Positions 28,523 through 39,854 of a stretch of DNA of 64,000 bases are shown one piece after another. The position numbers were made by a program, and so were the translations under genes. The notes under the pieces were generated by a model. The model was given only the letters and a program-made list of their open reading frames with translations, was not told the origin of the DNA and did not search any database. Position 1 is the stretch's first letter. The number at the start of each line of letters is the position of its first letter. The DNA comes from Chlorobiaceae bacterium (GTDB taxonomy: Bacteria; Bacteroidota; Chlorobiia; Chlorobiales; Chlorobiaceae). The stretch covers positions 1-64,000 of the forward strand of contig JAAXWQ010000007.1 in the NCBI GenBank assembly GCA_013335115.1. The letters are read 5' to 3'.

Positions 28523-29620
28523 ATGCATCAAAACGGTACCCGCCCCAACATACTCGAGTTCTCCCGTGAATCGCTGGCGGGGGTCATGGCCGGCCTCGGG
28601 GAGCCGAAGTTCCGGGCCGGTCAGCTGCACCGGTGGCTCTACAGCCAGCAAGCAATATCTTTCGCATCGATGAGTTCAATCGGCGCCGGCCTTCGGGAGA
28701 AGCTCTCCGCAGCCTATGAGATCAGGATGCCCGCCCTTCTCCGTTCCGAAAGCGACCGGCAGGCATGCGACCACGACGCTGAAGCATCGACGGTCAAGTA
28801 CCTGCTGCGAATGCCCGACGGCGAACTGGTCGAAAGCGTACTGATCCCCTCGGGCGAAAGGCTGACCGCCTGCGTCTCATCGCAGTCTGGTTGCCCGCTG
28901 CAGTGCAGTTTCTGCGCCACCGGACAGATGGGCTTCAGCCGGAACCTCCATGCCTTCGAGATGATCGGCCAGGCCCACGCCCTCCACCATGAAGCCCTGC
29001 AAAGGCCGGGCGGCAGGCTCACCAACATCGTCTTCATGGGAATGGGCGAACCGCTCCTGAACCTCGACAACGTGTTCGAAGCCGTCTCGACCCTGACGAA
29101 CATGGACTACAGGTTCGGCATCTCCGAAAAAAGAGTCACCATATCGACCGTGGGACTGATCCCCGGCATCGAGAGGATCGCAGACTCGGGCCTCAGGACC
29201 AAGCTCGCCGTTTCGCTGCACAGTGCAGACCAGCAGCAGAGGGAACAGTTGATGCCCGTAACGAGGCAGTATCCGCTCGATGAGCTCGGCAAGGCGATCA
29301 ACGGCTACAACAGAAAAACCGGCCTACCCGTTACGTTTGTCTACATGCTGCTCGACAGGGTGAACGACTCCCCCGAAGACGCCGGCAAACTGGCGCGTTT
29401 CGCCAGGCGGTTTTTGTGTAAAATTAATTTGATTGATTATAACCCAATCGTTAATTTTCAATTCAGGCCTGCCTATGACGACACCAGGAATGCGTTCGTA
29501 AGGCAGTTGCTGGATGCCGGATTGCAGGTCACCGTAAGAAAAAGCCAGGGCGCGGCCATCAACGCGGCCTGCGGCCAACTGGCCACCAGGCCTGACCCCT
29601 ACGGCGCCAATCCGCAGTAA
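28523..29620 (+). CDS. rlmN: 23S rRNA (A2503-C2)/tRNA (A37-C2) methyltransferase
   Basis: 365 residues. KFRAGQLHRWLYSQQ is the N-terminal accessory domain. The radical-SAM cluster is SGCPLQCSFCATGQMGFSRN (CX3CX2C). FMGMGEPLLNLDNV and ISTVGLIPGIERIA, SLHSADQQQREQLMPV are family blocks, and a late cysteine in VRKSQGAAINAACGQL supplies the methyl-carrying residue. It methylates A2503 in 23S rRNA and A37 in some tRNAs. Confidence 0.95.
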   Translation: MHQNGTRPNILEFSRESLAGVMAGLGEPKFRAGQLHRWLYSQQAISFASMSSIGAGLREKLSAAYEIRMPALLRSESDRQACDHDAEASTVKYLLRMPDGELVESVLIPSGERLTACVSSQSGCPLQCSFCATGQMGFSRNLHAFEMIGQAHALHHEALQRPGGRLTNIVFMGMGEPLLNLDNVFEAVSTLTNMDYRFGISEKRVTISTVGLIPGIERIADSGLRTKLAVSLHSADQQQREQLMPVTRQYPLDELGKAINGYNRKTGLPVTFVYMLLDRVNDSPEDAGKLARFARRFLCKINLIDYNPIVNFQFRPAYDDTRNAFVRQLLDAGLQVTVRKSQGAAINAACGQLATRPDPYGANPQ

Positions 29621-29644
29621 TCATCTAACCGGCTCTTCAGCATC

Positions 29645-31070
<1,426 letters not shown>

Positions 31071-31094
31071 TCGCCGCATTCACCAGCATTTTCA

Positions 31095-31130
31095 CGAAAA
31101 AAGTCAGTGCGGCGAGCACTGGCTTTTTTA
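31095..31130 (+). terminator. Intrinsic terminator of adk
   Basis: AGTCAGTGC at 31102-31110 pairs with GCACTGGCT at 31116-31124 (one G-T pair), loop GGCGA, flanked by an A run and followed by TTTTTT. It ends 10 bases before the priA start, so priA needs its own promoter or read-through. Confidence 0.85.
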
Positions 31131-31140
31131 TTTGATACCA

Positions 31141-33573
31141 ATGGATGCACTAGTCTACGTCGACCGGCTCTACCGCGAAGAGCCATGCTTCGTCTCCATC
31201 GCCGAAGGCATCGAAGGGGAGGTGCTCCCCGGATGCCAGGTCATGCTCTCCATCAACGGCCATAGCGCTTCGGGCTACATCGGCTACGTTTCTGCCGTAC
31301 TGCACGGCCCCCGGGCACAGGAGCCCGAGGGCGAGGTGGTCGACCTGCTTGCCGACGGACGCCCCGTGCTCTCCCCCGTCCTCCTTGAACTACTGGCGTG
31401 GCTCTCGGACTATTACCTTTCCAGGCCGATCGACGGTATCACGACCGCCTTGCCTGCGCCGCTCAGGTCGGTGGTGGACGATGTGGTTGAGCTGACGGAG
31501 TTCCGCCTCGAAAGCCCATCACTGAAAGTAAGGGACTCGGGGCTTCGGAGGAAAATCCTCAAGGAGCTTGCCGCAGCAAAGCGCCTGACCGTCCGGCAGC
31601 TCAGGAAACGGCTCGGGCGCAGGGAGTTGTACAGGACCATCGCGGAGCTCGAGCGGGGAGGCCTGGTCCGGGTGAGCAAGGAGTTCGCCGAAACCAGGCC
31701 GAAGACCAGGAGCGGCTGGCGGCTGGGCCCTTCGCTGCCGCCAGCCGCCCGCGAACTCCTGTCGAGATCCCCGAAAAAACGCGAGGCTTTCGACCTGCTG
31801 GCGGCCGACCCGGCTAAAGCCCTCTTCCCCGAGGAAGCGGGAGCCTCCCGCGAGGTGCTCAACGGCCTGGTATCGATGGGCCTGGCCGAAAAGATCGAGA
31901 TCGAGGTCGGCAGCCCGTTCTCTTCGAAGTTCGATGAACCCGCCAAAACCATCAAAGCCCTCAGCATCCACCAGCAGACCGCACTCGACGCCCTCTCTGA
32001 AGCCGCCGGAAAAGGGGGATTCCAGACCTTCCTGCTGCACGGCGTGACCGGCAGCGGCAAGACCCTGGTCTACATCGAACTGCTCCGCAGGGTGCTGGAC
32101 GCGGGCAAGACAGCCATTGTGCTCGTACCGGAGATCGCGCTCACGCCGCAGACGGCGTCACGGTTCCGCCACTACTTCGGGGACGGCATCCAGATCATGC
32201 ACAGCGCGATGAGCAACCAGGAGAAGTACGACGCCTGGCACCGGCTCAGGCAGGGCAAGGCCCGCATCGCCCTCGGGGCGCGTTCGACCATATTCGCCCC
32301 GCTCGAAAACGTCGGGGCCATCATCGTCGACGAGGAGCACGACACCGCCTACAAGCAGGACCGGACCCCGCGCTACCATGCCCGTGACACCGCCGTCATG
32401 CGGGCGAAGCTGGAGGGTGCGGTCTGCGTGCTCGGTTCGGCAACCCCCTCGTTCGAATCATACACCAACGCCCTCTCGGGAAAATACCAGCTCCTCGAGC
32501 TCCCGGAACGCATCGACAACGCCGCGCTCCCGAAGATCGGCCTCGTGTGGATGCCCGGCAGCCAGCGGGTCACCCCGTCGATCTCGGGGGTGCTGTACGA
32601 TGCCATCCGCAAGCGGCTGGAGCGGAACGAACAGGTCATCCTGCTCCAGAACCGCCGGGGATTCGCCGGCAGCGTGCTGTGCCTCGAATGTGGCCATATC
32701 CCCCAATGCCGCCACTGCAACATCCCGATGGTCTACCACACCTCGGACCAGAGCCTCCGCTGCCACTACTGCGGCCATACGACGCCCTACCGCCAGGTCT
32801 GCCCGGCCTGCTCGTCAGACCGGCTCTTCTACAAGAGCAGCGGGACAGAACGCATCGAGGAGGAGCTTGCCGAGCTCTTTCCTGACGAAAGGATCCTCAG
32901 GATGGACGTGGACACCACCTCGACGAAGGACTCCCACGCCGAGATCCTCGGCGCGTTCCGCGAGAAACGGTCGCGTATCCTCCTCGGCACGCAGATGGTC
33001 GCCAAGGGGCTTGATTTCCCCGACGTCACGCTAGTCGGCGTCCTGATGGCCGACATCGGGCTTAACATCCCCGACTTCAGGGCCGCCGAGCGCAGCTACG
33101 CCCTGCTGATGCAGGTGTCGGGACGCGCCGGCCGGTCGACGACGCCCGGCGAGGTTTTCCTGCAGCTCTACAATCGCGACAACGAACTCTACCGGCACGT
33201 GCTCGAAGGGGATTTCCGGAAATTCTATGATGAGGAGATGCTGGCCAGGACCGAGCTCGGGTACCCTCCGGCCTCGAAGCTCGTGAAGTTCGAATTCTCC
33301 GCCCCGGACGAAAAGGCGGCTGAAGAGGGTGCAGCCCTCTTGCTCGAAAAGCTCAGGCCCATCCTTCCCGAAGGAAAGGGGACGATCCTCGGCCCGGCGC
33401 CGGCAGGCATCAACCGGATGAAGGGGAAATACCGCTACCAGCTCATCCTGAAGCTGTTCGGCATCAAGCTCCCCGCCCACCTCCTGCGCCAGTTGCAGTA
33501 CGAAGTCTCGAGCGTCTTCCGCCGGCAGGAGCTCGCCATTTTTGCGGACGTCGACCCGCAACATCTTCTGTAA
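31141..33573 (+). CDS. priA: Primosomal protein N' (PriA helicase)
   Basis: 810 residues from MDALVYVDRLYREEP at 31141, directly after the adk terminator; the open frame extends 38 codons upstream across that terminator. Walker A is LLHGVTGSGKTLVYIEL, Walker B is IIVDEEHDTAYKQD. A zinc module of eight cysteines runs CLECGHIPQCRHCNIP, CHYCGHTTPYRQVCPACSSD. LGTQMVAKGLDFPDVTLVGV is a late helicase motif. It restarts stalled replication forks. Confidence 0.95.
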   Translation: MDALVYVDRLYREEPCFVSIAEGIEGEVLPGCQVMLSINGHSASGYIGYVSAVLHGPRAQEPEGEVVDLLADGRPVLSPVLLELLAWLSDYYLSRPIDGITTALPAPLRSVVDDVVELTEFRLESPSLKVRDSGLRRKILKELAAAKRLTVRQLRKRLGRRELYRTIAELERGGLVRVSKEFAETRPKTRSGWRLGPSLPPAARELLSRSPKKREAFDLLAADPAKALFPEEAGASREVLNGLVSMGLAEKIEIEVGSPFSSKFDEPAKTIKALSIHQQTALDALSEAAGKGGFQTFLLHGVTGSGKTLVYIELLRRVLDAGKTAIVLVPEIALTPQTASRFRHYFGDGIQIMHSAMSNQEKYDAWHRLRQGKARIALGARSTIFAPLENVGAIIVDEEHDTAYKQDRTPRYHARDTAVMRAKLEGAVCVLGSATPSFESYTNALSGKYQLLELPERIDNAALPKIGLVWMPGSQRVTPSISGVLYDAIRKRLERNEQVILLQNRRGFAGSVLCLECGHIPQCRHCNIPMVYHTSDQSLRCHYCGHTTPYRQVCPACSSDRLFYKSSGTERIEEELAELFPDERILRMDVDTTSTKDSHAEILGAFREKRSRILLGTQMVAKGLDFPDVTLVGVLMADIGLNIPDFRAAERSYALLMQVSGRAGRSTTPGEVFLQLYNRDNELYRHVLEGDFRKFYDEEMLARTELGYPPASKLVKFEFSAPDEKAAEEGAALLLEKLRPILPEGKGTILGPAPAGINRMKGKYRYQLILKLFGIKLPAHLLRQLQYEVSSVFRRQELAIFADVDPQHLL

Positions 33574-33645
33574 ACTTTTTTTTTATCTTACCTTTCAGCT
33601 GGTTACGATACCGGCCGGTTTTTCATCAACACCTACACGCAATTC

Positions 33646-34182
33646 ATGACCGACTTCGAATGGAAAAGCGGATATTTCGCCTCTCATCCGCTCAAGTCCA
33701 CCGGCGTTGCCGCCGCGATCCTCATCCGTTACCTGTATGTCCTGCTCTTCCTTTACGGTTTCGTTCACAAGATCATGAAAGGCTGGATGTGGACCGGCAT
33801 CATGGAGGCGCACTTCCTGAAGCGGCTGCACGAACTTCAGGCCGGGACGGCCCTTGCCGGCACCTTCGAAGCCTGGGCAGCCCCGTTCCAGGCCGCATAC
33901 CTCCAGCTGTTTGCAATTCCCATGGCCATGCCGATCGCCTGGATTGTCACCATCGGCGAGCTCGTCATTGGAGTCTGCCTGCTCCTCGGTCTTGCAACCA
34001 GGACGAACGCAGCCTTCGGCCTCTTCATGCTGCTCAACTTTTCCGCAGGCGGATACTACAACCTGACCATTCCCCCGCTGGTGCTCATGTCGCTCATGAT
34101 GATCATCCTGCCGACCGGCCACTGGCTGGGCTTCGACAGGACACTCAACCAGAAATATCCAGCCTCCCCATGGTTCAAATGA
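33646..34182 (+). CDS. DoxX-family membrane protein
   Basis: 178 residues with four hydrophobic segments. LIRYLYVLLFLYGFVHKIMK, PMAMPIAWIVTIGELVIGVC and LLLGLATRTNAAFGLFMLLN match the DoxX/TQO-small-subunit fold, and GYYNLTIPPLVLMSLMMIIL closes it. Members are linked to quinone-dependent oxidation or to poorly defined redox roles. Its stop overlaps the ATG of the next gene (34179-34182), so the two are translationally coupled. Confidence 0.7.
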   Translation: MTDFEWKSGYFASHPLKSTGVAAAILIRYLYVLLFLYGFVHKIMKGWMWTGIMEAHFLKRLHELQAGTALAGTFEAWAAPFQAAYLQLFAIPMAMPIAWIVTIGELVIGVCLLLGLATRTNAAFGLFMLLNFSAGGYYNLTIPPLVLMSLMMIILPTGHWLGFDRTLNQKYPASPWFK

Positions 34183-34991
34183 ACTCGATGCCAAAACCGG
34201 CTTACCATGCATTGGGCACCTTGGCGTTGTTTTCCTGCCTCGCATTTCAAGTAGTCCAGGGCTCACTGAAGGCTACCGAGCCAACAGGAAAGCAGGCCCC
34301 GTTTGCTGCGGCCGACCACGCATTCATGGCCCTGCAGTACGAAAAGGCGGATTCGCTCTACGACGCCATGCGCCAGACCGCTCCCGAAAATGCCGACCTC
34401 TACTGGAAGCTCTCACGACTGAACATCAGCATGGCTGAAGCGATCAGCCCGAAAGAGACCGACCGCCGCATGCCGCTCTACACGAAAGCCGTCGACTTTG
34501 CCCGCAAGGCGGTCAGTATCGACAGCACGAACGCGGCCGCCCACACCTGGCTCGCCGCCTCGCTGGCTGTCAAGGCCGACAAGTCCGGATCGAAGGAGAA
34601 ACTTGCACGGGCAAAGGAGATCAAGCATGAGCTCGACAAGGCGCTTGCCCTCAATCCGCACGATGACGTCGCATGGTCCATCCTTGGATCCTATTACCGG
34701 CAGGTTTCCTCAATCGGATGGATGAACCGGTTACTCGGCAACACCTTCGTCGGCAAGATGCCCGAAGGAAACCCCGAAGTCGCCGAGAAGGCGTTCAAGA
34801 AAGCCATAAGCCTCAATCCCCGGGTCATCAGGCACTACCACGAACTCGCCCTCCTCTACATCGACCAGCACCGGAATGAAGAGGCGCTGCAGACCCTGCA
34901 GGTCGCCGTCAGGAAACCGGTCCTGATGAAAAGCGACATCCGCCGCCTGGAAGATATCCGGGAATTGATCAAGAAATTGGAGGAAGAGTAG
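34179..34991 (+). CDS. Exported TPR-repeat protein
   Basis: 270 residues from MNSMPKPAYHALG at 34179, chosen for the ATGA overlap with the DoxX-type gene. ALGTLALFSCLAFQVVQG looks like a signal sequence. TPR-like helical pairs follow: FMALQYEKADSLYDAM, AVDFARKAVSIDSTNAAAHT, ELDKALALNPHDDVAWSIL and AEKAFKKAISLNPRVIRHYH, then EEALQTLQVAV. Middle repeats resemble the RMD1-type regulator repeats. It probably acts as a scaffold in the periplasm together with its membrane-protein partner. Function unknown. Confidence 0.75.
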   Translation: MNSMPKPAYHALGTLALFSCLAFQVVQGSLKATEPTGKQAPFAAADHAFMALQYEKADSLYDAMRQTAPENADLYWKLSRLNISMAEAISPKETDRRMPLYTKAVDFARKAVSIDSTNAAAHTWLAASLAVKADKSGSKEKLARAKEIKHELDKALALNPHDDVAWSILGSYYRQVSSIGWMNRLLGNTFVGKMPEGNPEVAEKAFKKAISLNPRVIRHYHELALLYIDQHRNEEALQTLQVAVRKPVLMKSDIRRLEDIRELIKKLEEE

Positions 34992-35015
34992 GGAAAAAGC
35001 CTCCGGTGAACTCCC

Positions 35016-35459
35016 CTATTTCGCCAGCATCCCCAACAGGCCGCGGACTCCGAGGTGGTAACTCTGGACCCCGAAGCCACCGATCACCCCGCCACAAACT
35101 TCCGAGATGACCGATCTGTGGCGGAACTCCTCGCGGGCGTAGATATTGGAGAGGTGGACCTCGACGACCGGAACCTTGACCGCGGCAATAGCGTCACGCA
35201 AGGCGATCGAGTAATGGGTCAAGGCTCCTGCATTGAGGATCACCCCGGAGCAGCCACCGTGATCCTCGATCTCGAACAGTTTGTCGATCAGCGCCCCCTC
35301 GTGTTCGGACTGGAAAAAGCCGAATTCTACTTCGGGAAATGCCTGCACCAGCCCATCGTTGATCTCCCCGAGGCTCCTCCGGCCATAGACCTCCGGTTCA
35401 CGCTTGCCAAGGCGGGAAAGATTCGGACCGTTCATGACCAGTATGTTCGTTATGCTCAT
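35016..35459 (-). CDS. aroQ: 3-dehydroquinate dehydratase, type II
   Basis: 147 residues. ILVMNGPNLSRLGKREPEVY begins the enzyme and contains the catalytic tyrosine and arginine of the flexible loop. GVILNAGALTHYSIALRDAI and VEVHLSNIYAREEFRHRSVI follow with the active-site histidines. It dehydrates 3-dehydroquinate in the shikimate pathway. Convergent with the TPR gene. Confidence 0.95.
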   Translation of the reverse strand: MSITNILVMNGPNLSRLGKREPEVYGRRSLGEINDGLVQAFPEVEFGFFQSEHEGALIDKLFEIEDHGGCSGVILNAGALTHYSIALRDAIAAVKVPVVEVHLSNIYAREEFRHRSVISEVCGGVIGGFGVQSYHLGVRGLLGMLAK

Positions 35460-35530
35460 GCTCTTGCTCCTTTGGAGGTTTTACGTGTGCCGCTTTCATA
35501 TCTTCATCGAAATCGGTATCGAAAAGATGT

Positions 35531-35551
35531 TCACTTGTCACGCGTCACGTC
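35531..35551. repeat. Three tandem heptamers directly after the hslU stop codon
   Basis: TCACTTG, TCACGCG and TCACGTC run to the base before the hslU stop (complement of 35552-35554). The unit is shared with the array at 24131-24158. Confidence 0.45.
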
Positions 35552-37039
35552 CTACAGAATATACTGGCTCAGGTCCCTGTCGGCGGCAACCTGTCCGAGT
35601 TTCTCCCTGACACGGTCGGCATCGATAACCACTTTCCGGTCGGTAATCTGCTCCGGTATGCCGAACATGAGCTCCTCGAGCAGGTTGGTCAGTATGGTGT
35701 GCAGGCGCCGGGCTCCGATGTTCTCGACACTTTCGTTCACCTTTGCCGCGGTGCGGGCAATCTCGCGTATCGCATCGTCGGTGAACTCCAGCTCGACCCC
35801 CTCGGTCATGAGGAGCGCCCGGTACTGCTTGATCAGGGCGTTGCGCGGCTGGGTCAGGATCTTGAAGAAATCATCCTCCGTCAGGCTCTTCAGCTCGACC
35901 CTGATCGGAAACCGCCCCTGAAGCTCGGGGATCAGGTCGGAAGGCCGGGCGACATGGAACGCACCCGAGGCGATGAAGAGCACATGGTCGGTCTTGACGA
36001 CACCGTACTTGGTGGTCACGTTCGATCCCTCGACGATCGGCAGAAGGTCCCGCTGGACCCCCTCGCGGCTTACGTCCGGCCCCTTGCCGCCGGCACCGGT
36101 AGTCGGTGCGGCGATTTTGTCGATCTCGTCGATGAAGACGATGCCCGACTCCTCGACCTTACGGAGCGCCTCCTTGACCACGGCATCCATATCGATAAGC
36201 TTCTGCACCTCCTCCTGTTCGAGCAGCTTCCTGGCTTCGGCGATCGACAGGCGGCGTTTCTTGCGCTTCTTGGGCATGCCGCTCATCAGGTCCTGCATGA
36301 AACCGCCCAACTCCTCCATCTGGCCGAGCGGGCCGAAGACCTGCATCATGCCCCCCTGCCCGTCACCACTGGTCTCGATCTCGATCTGGCGATCCTCCAT
36401 GCGGCCACTGCGCAGCCGCTCGAGCATCTTCTGGCGGCTCCTGCGGTTGATTTCGCGCTCCATGCCACCTTCGTCGCCGGAGGTGCCGCGGGATGAGGCC
36501 TGGAGCTCCTCATCCCCGACCGACTCCTCGAGGCCTGGCTTTTCGCCGTTGCCGACCGGAGGCAGCAGGAGGTCGAGCAGCCGCTCCTCGACATGAATGG
36601 CAGCCTTTTCGCGAACCTCTTCGGACTTTTCGCTACGCACCATGGCAACCGCCTGTTCCGCCAGGTCGCGGATCATCGACTCGACGTCACGTCCGACATA
36701 GCCCACCTCGGTGAACTTGGAGGCTTCGACCTTCACGAATGGAGCCCTTGCCAGCCTTGCGAGCCTGCGGGCGATCTCGGTCTTGCCGACACCGGTCGGG
36801 CCGATCATGATGATGTTGTTCGGCATGATCTCGTCCCTGAGCTCGCCGCTCACGTTCTGGCGGCGGAGCCTGTTGCGCAACGCGATGGCTACCGATTTCT
36901 TCGCGTCCTTCTGGCCGATGATGTATTTGTCGAGCTCTTCGACGATCTGGCCGGGAGTAAGGTGCTCCCGATCGATGAGGCTGGCACCGGGCATTCCGGA
37001 GTCCACCTCTTCGCTGTGCTGTTCAAGCATGTCGTTCAT
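35552..37039 (-). CDS. hslU: ATP-dependent protease ATPase subunit HslU
   Basis: 495 residues. [20 protein letters not shown] is the family start, Walker A is [17 protein letters not shown], the intermediate (I) domain spans about 125-280 and is acidic and glutamine-rich, Walker B is [11 protein letters not shown] and [12 protein letters not shown] is sensor-2 proximal. The C-terminal DLSQYIL tail docks into HslV. It unfolds substrates and feeds them to HslV, whose gene is 45 bases upstream on the same strand. Confidence 0.96.
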   Translation of the reverse strand: MNDMLEQHSEEVDSGMPGASLIDREHLTPGQIVEELDKYIIGQKDAKKSVAIALRNRLRRQNVSGELRDEIMPNNIIMIGPTGVGKTEIARRLARLARAPFVKVEASKFTEVGYVGRDVESMIRDLAEQAVAMVRSEKSEEVREKAAIHVEERLLDLLLPPVGNGEKPGLEESVGDEELQASSRGTSGDEGGMEREINRRSRQKMLERLRSGRMEDRQIEIETSGDGQGGMMQVFGPLGQMEELGGFMQDLMSGMPKKRKKRRLSIAEARKLLEQEEVQKLIDMDAVVKEALRKVEESGIVFIDEIDKIAAPTTGAGGKGPDVSREGVQRDLLPIVEGSNVTTKYGVVKTDHVLFIASGAFHVARPSDLIPELQGRFPIRVELKSLTEDDFFKILTQPRNALIKQYRALLMTEGVELEFTDDAIREIARTAAKVNESVENIGARRLHTILTNLLEELMFGIPEQITDRKVVIDADRVREKLGQVAADRDLSQYIL

Positions 37040-37084
37040 TTGTGGGTTTCGCTGACTGATAGCCGTCGCGCCTCGCGGGGACGG

Positions 37085-37636
37085 TCATAGGGTTTCGACG
37101 ACGATATGGTCGTTCGTGTAGATGCAGATGTCGGCCGCAATCCTGAGGCTTTCGGAGACGATCTGTTCGGCCGAAAGGCTCGTGTGCTTCATGAGCGCAC
37201 GTGCGGCGGCCAGGGCGAACATGCTGCCGCTGCCGATGGCCACGATGCCGTCCTCGGGTTCAATGACGTCGCCGGTGCCAGAGATGATCAGGGCTTTCTC
37301 GGGGCTGACGATGGCCAGCATCGCCTCCAGGCGGCGCAGGTACTTGTCGGTGCGCCAGTCACGAGCAAGTTCGACGGCCGACCTCTCGAGTCGCCCGCCG
37401 TATGCCTCCAGTTTCTCCTCGAAACGGTCCAGAAGCGTCACGGCGTCGGCCGTGGCACCGGCGAAACCCGCCACGAGCCGGCCCTGGTAAAGGCGGCGGA
37501 TCTTCCGTGTGGAGTGCTTCAGTACCGTGTTGCCAAGGGTCATCTGCCCATCGCTGCCGAGCGCGGCCTTACCGTCCCGAAGGACCCCGATGACGGTGGT
37601 CGACCTGATCTGCGGCTTCTCCTGGTTCCTGGACAT
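37085..37636 (-). CDS. hslV: ATP-dependent protease proteolytic subunit HslV
   Basis: 183 residues. After a 12-residue propeptide ([12 protein letters not shown]) the mature chain would start [20 protein letters not shown] with catalytic Thr. [19 protein letters not shown] and [17 protein letters not shown] are conserved. It forms the double-hexamer peptidase with HslU. Expressed from the same strand after rpoN, so the run 39676-35552 may be one transcript. Confidence 0.96.
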   Translation of the reverse strand: MSRNQEKPQIRSTTVIGVLRDGKAALGSDGQMTLGNTVLKHSTRKIRRLYQGRLVAGFAGATADAVTLLDRFEEKLEAYGGRLERSAVELARDWRTDKYLRRLEAMLAIVSPEKALIISGTGDVIEPEDGIVAIGSGSMFALAAARALMKHTSLSAEQIVSESLRIAADICIYTNDHIVVETL

Positions 37637-37646
37637 GGGATAACGT

Positions 37647-39104
37647 TTAAACTATTTTTTTTCTTAGTCTTGCAACTGGAATTTGCATTTGTTCCCGGTA
37701 TTTTGCAACCGTCCTCCTCGCGATCCTGACCCCCTTCCCGCTGATCATCTCCGCCAGGCGGTCGTCACTGAGGGGCTCGGTGGGAACCTCCGCTTCGATG
37801 AGCTCCCTGAGCTGCTGCTTGATGATCCTCGACGACAGCTCCTCGCCTTCATCGTTAGCCAGCGATCCGCTGAAGAAGTATTTCAGTTCGAACACGCCGT
37901 ACCGGGTCTGCGCGTACTTGCCGTTCACCGCCCGGCTGATGGTGGAGATGTCGAGCCCGGTGCGTTCGGCGACCGTCTTCATGATCAGCGGTTGCAGGTG
38001 CTGGGGGCCGTCGATGAAGAACCGCCCCTGGGTCTCGAGCAGCGCCTCCATCACCTTCAGGAGCGTCTGCCGCCTGATCTGCAAAGCCGAGGCGAACTCG
38101 TTGGCCCGCTGCAGCTTCTGCCGCATGAACTGCTTGTCCGCCCTCGGTATCGTCCGGCTGGAAAGCGCCTCCCGATAGCTGTCCGACACCCTCACCGACA
38201 GGCTGCTCCGGTCGTTCAGCACGGCCAGGAGCGCCCCGTTCTCATAGGTGACGATAAAATCGGGTGAAATGTAGTGGCCCCCTTCGTCAACGAAGATTCC
38301 CGGATGCGGGTCCAGGTTCGTGATGATGGCACCAGCCCGTTCGAGCTGCGCCCGGTCGAGCGAAAAACGCTTGGTGAGGCGGTCGAACCGTTTGTTCATG
38401 AAATCGTCGAAGGCCTCTTCGAGGATCCTGCGGGCAACGCGCACTGCCGGCAGGTCATGCTCCCGGCCGTTGATGGCGAGCTGCACCAGCAGGCGCTCGC
38501 GCAGCGTGCCGACCGCGATCCCGGGAGGATCGAGGTACCAGATGCGTCGCTGGATTGCCCGGACCTCCCCTTCGTCGGCCATGATGCCAGCCTGTTCGAG
38601 CCCGTCGATGATGACATCCGGCTCTTCGGTCAGGTAACCGTCGCCGTCAAGGTTCCCGAGTATCTCTGCTGCGATGAGCACCTCGCGACGGTCGATCCCA
38701 TCCTGAAGGGAGAGTTCACGGAGCAGCCGCTCATGGAGGGTGTCGTGCTGGACCGCCTGGAAAAAGCGATCCCCGGAAGGCCCGGAAGAGTTGAAGCCCG
38801 TCCGCCCGTCGACCCCTCCTTCACCGGAAGCCGCTGCCGGGCGCTCCTTCATCGAGTTTCGGTCGAAGCGCGACACGGAGTCGAACATGTCACGGGAATC
38901 GATTGCGGGGGCAGGCGCATCGGCAGTGCCGGAGCCATCGCCGGGCTGCCGCTCTTCGACGATCTCGAGCATGGGGTTCTCCTGGACCTCGTCGTAGATC
39001 CGCTGTTCGAGCTGGGTAAGCGGTAGCTGGAGCAACTGGCTGCTGATGACCTGCTGGGCTGATAGTTGGGCTGTCTGCCGGTGCTGAAGCCTGATCTCTG
39101 CCAT
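37647..39104 (-). CDS. rpoN: RNA polymerase sigma-54 factor
   Basis: 485 residues from [18 protein letters not shown] at 39104. The glutamine/leucine-rich region I ([20 protein letters not shown]) is followed by an acidic linker, the core-binding region and the C-terminal helix-turn-helix. The RpoN box [15 protein letters not shown] lies near the end. It directs polymerase to -24/-12 promoters, typically nitrogen-fixation and other activator-dependent genes. Its start shares one base with the stop of the DUF3109 gene upstream. Confidence 0.95.
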   Translation of the reverse strand: MAEIRLQHRQTAQLSAQQVISSQLLQLPLTQLEQRIYDEVQENPMLEIVEERQPGDGSGTADAPAPAIDSRDMFDSVSRFDRNSMKERPAAASGEGGVDGRTGFNSSGPSGDRFFQAVQHDTLHERLLRELSLQDGIDRREVLIAAEILGNLDGDGYLTEEPDVIIDGLEQAGIMADEGEVRAIQRRIWYLDPPGIAVGTLRERLLVQLAINGREHDLPAVRVARRILEEAFDDFMNKRFDRLTKRFSLDRAQLERAGAIITNLDPHPGIFVDEGGHYISPDFIVTYENGALLAVLNDRSSLSVRVSDSYREALSSRTIPRADKQFMRQKLQRANEFASALQIRRQTLLKVMEALLETQGRFFIDGPQHLQPLIMKTVAERTGLDISTISRAVNGKYAQTRYGVFELKYFFSGSLANDEGEELSSRIIKQQLRELIEAEVPTEPLSDDRLAEMISGKGVRIARRTVAKYREQMQIPVARLRKKIV

Positions 39105-39676
39105 TATCGTCCGGTGGATGAAGAAGCGAACGTTCTGAGAGTGCCGTACCACTCCTCACCGTAAAGTTCGACGAGGGGAGCACCGACATAGTCGATCAGG
39201 GGGATATTCAATTCGGCACCACGATGCCTGGCGTCACGACACATCGGGTGCTGCTCATAGACAAGATAATCCAAACCGAACTTTTTTCGCACCCTGATCG
39301 GAAACAATCGGCACGAAAGCGGCTTGTTCTCCGGCAGGAGCCCTTCACGCCAGCCATTTTCCACGGCGCAGAGGGCCATGCCGTCCCGGGGCTCGACGAA
39401 GACGCATTCGCGACCATCGACGGTGCGGGTGTAGAGCTTTCCCTGGTAGATCTCCGTGCAACCGTGGCGGCGGATATGGCGGATCTGTTTTTCGGGGAGC
39501 ACCTCCCTGAGTTTTTCGACGGCCGATTCGAGGGCGGCCTGTTCACGCGGGTAAAGCGGGGCGCCGAGTTCGCCTTCAATACAGCAGGCGCCGCGGCACG
39601 AACCGAGCGGGCAGCTGAAACGGGCATCGAGAAGCGCCCGGTCAACGAGCACCTCCCCTATGGAGACGATGGACAT
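39104..39676 (-). CDS. DUF3109 cysteine-rich protein
   Basis: 190 residues from MSIVSIGEVLVDRALLD at 39676; the 52-codon upstream extension has no family character. Cysteines in FSCPLGSCRGACCIEGELGA, GREC, ALCAVENGW, LSCRLFPIR and HPMCRD resemble the CxxxCxxCC-type metal site of the YkgJ-related group. These are thought to bind zinc or iron-sulfur; function is unknown. Its stop overlaps the rpoN start (TAATG), indicating coupled translation. Confidence 0.8.
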   Translation of the reverse strand: MSIVSIGEVLVDRALLDARFSCPLGSCRGACCIEGELGAPLYPREQAALESAVEKLREVLPEKQIRHIRRHGCTEIYQGKLYTRTVDGRECVFVEPRDGMALCAVENGWREGLLPENKPLSCRLFPIRVRKKFGLDYLVYEQHPMCRDARHRGAELNIPLIDYVGAPLVELYGEEWYGTLRTFASSSTGR

Positions 39677-39854
39677 GGGCAGTGGCTTGTGGTGGGCCCG
39701 GCAAGGAGCAGACGGTCGATAGTTCTGTGCCGGATGGGGTTGCCGGGTCTGAAAAACCCTCTGATCTTTTCTCGCATCTTCATTATCTTTCAATTCTTGC
39801 GGCTGGCCTGGATGGCGCCGCGCAACCGACAACTTTCAACGGGAAATCCTCATC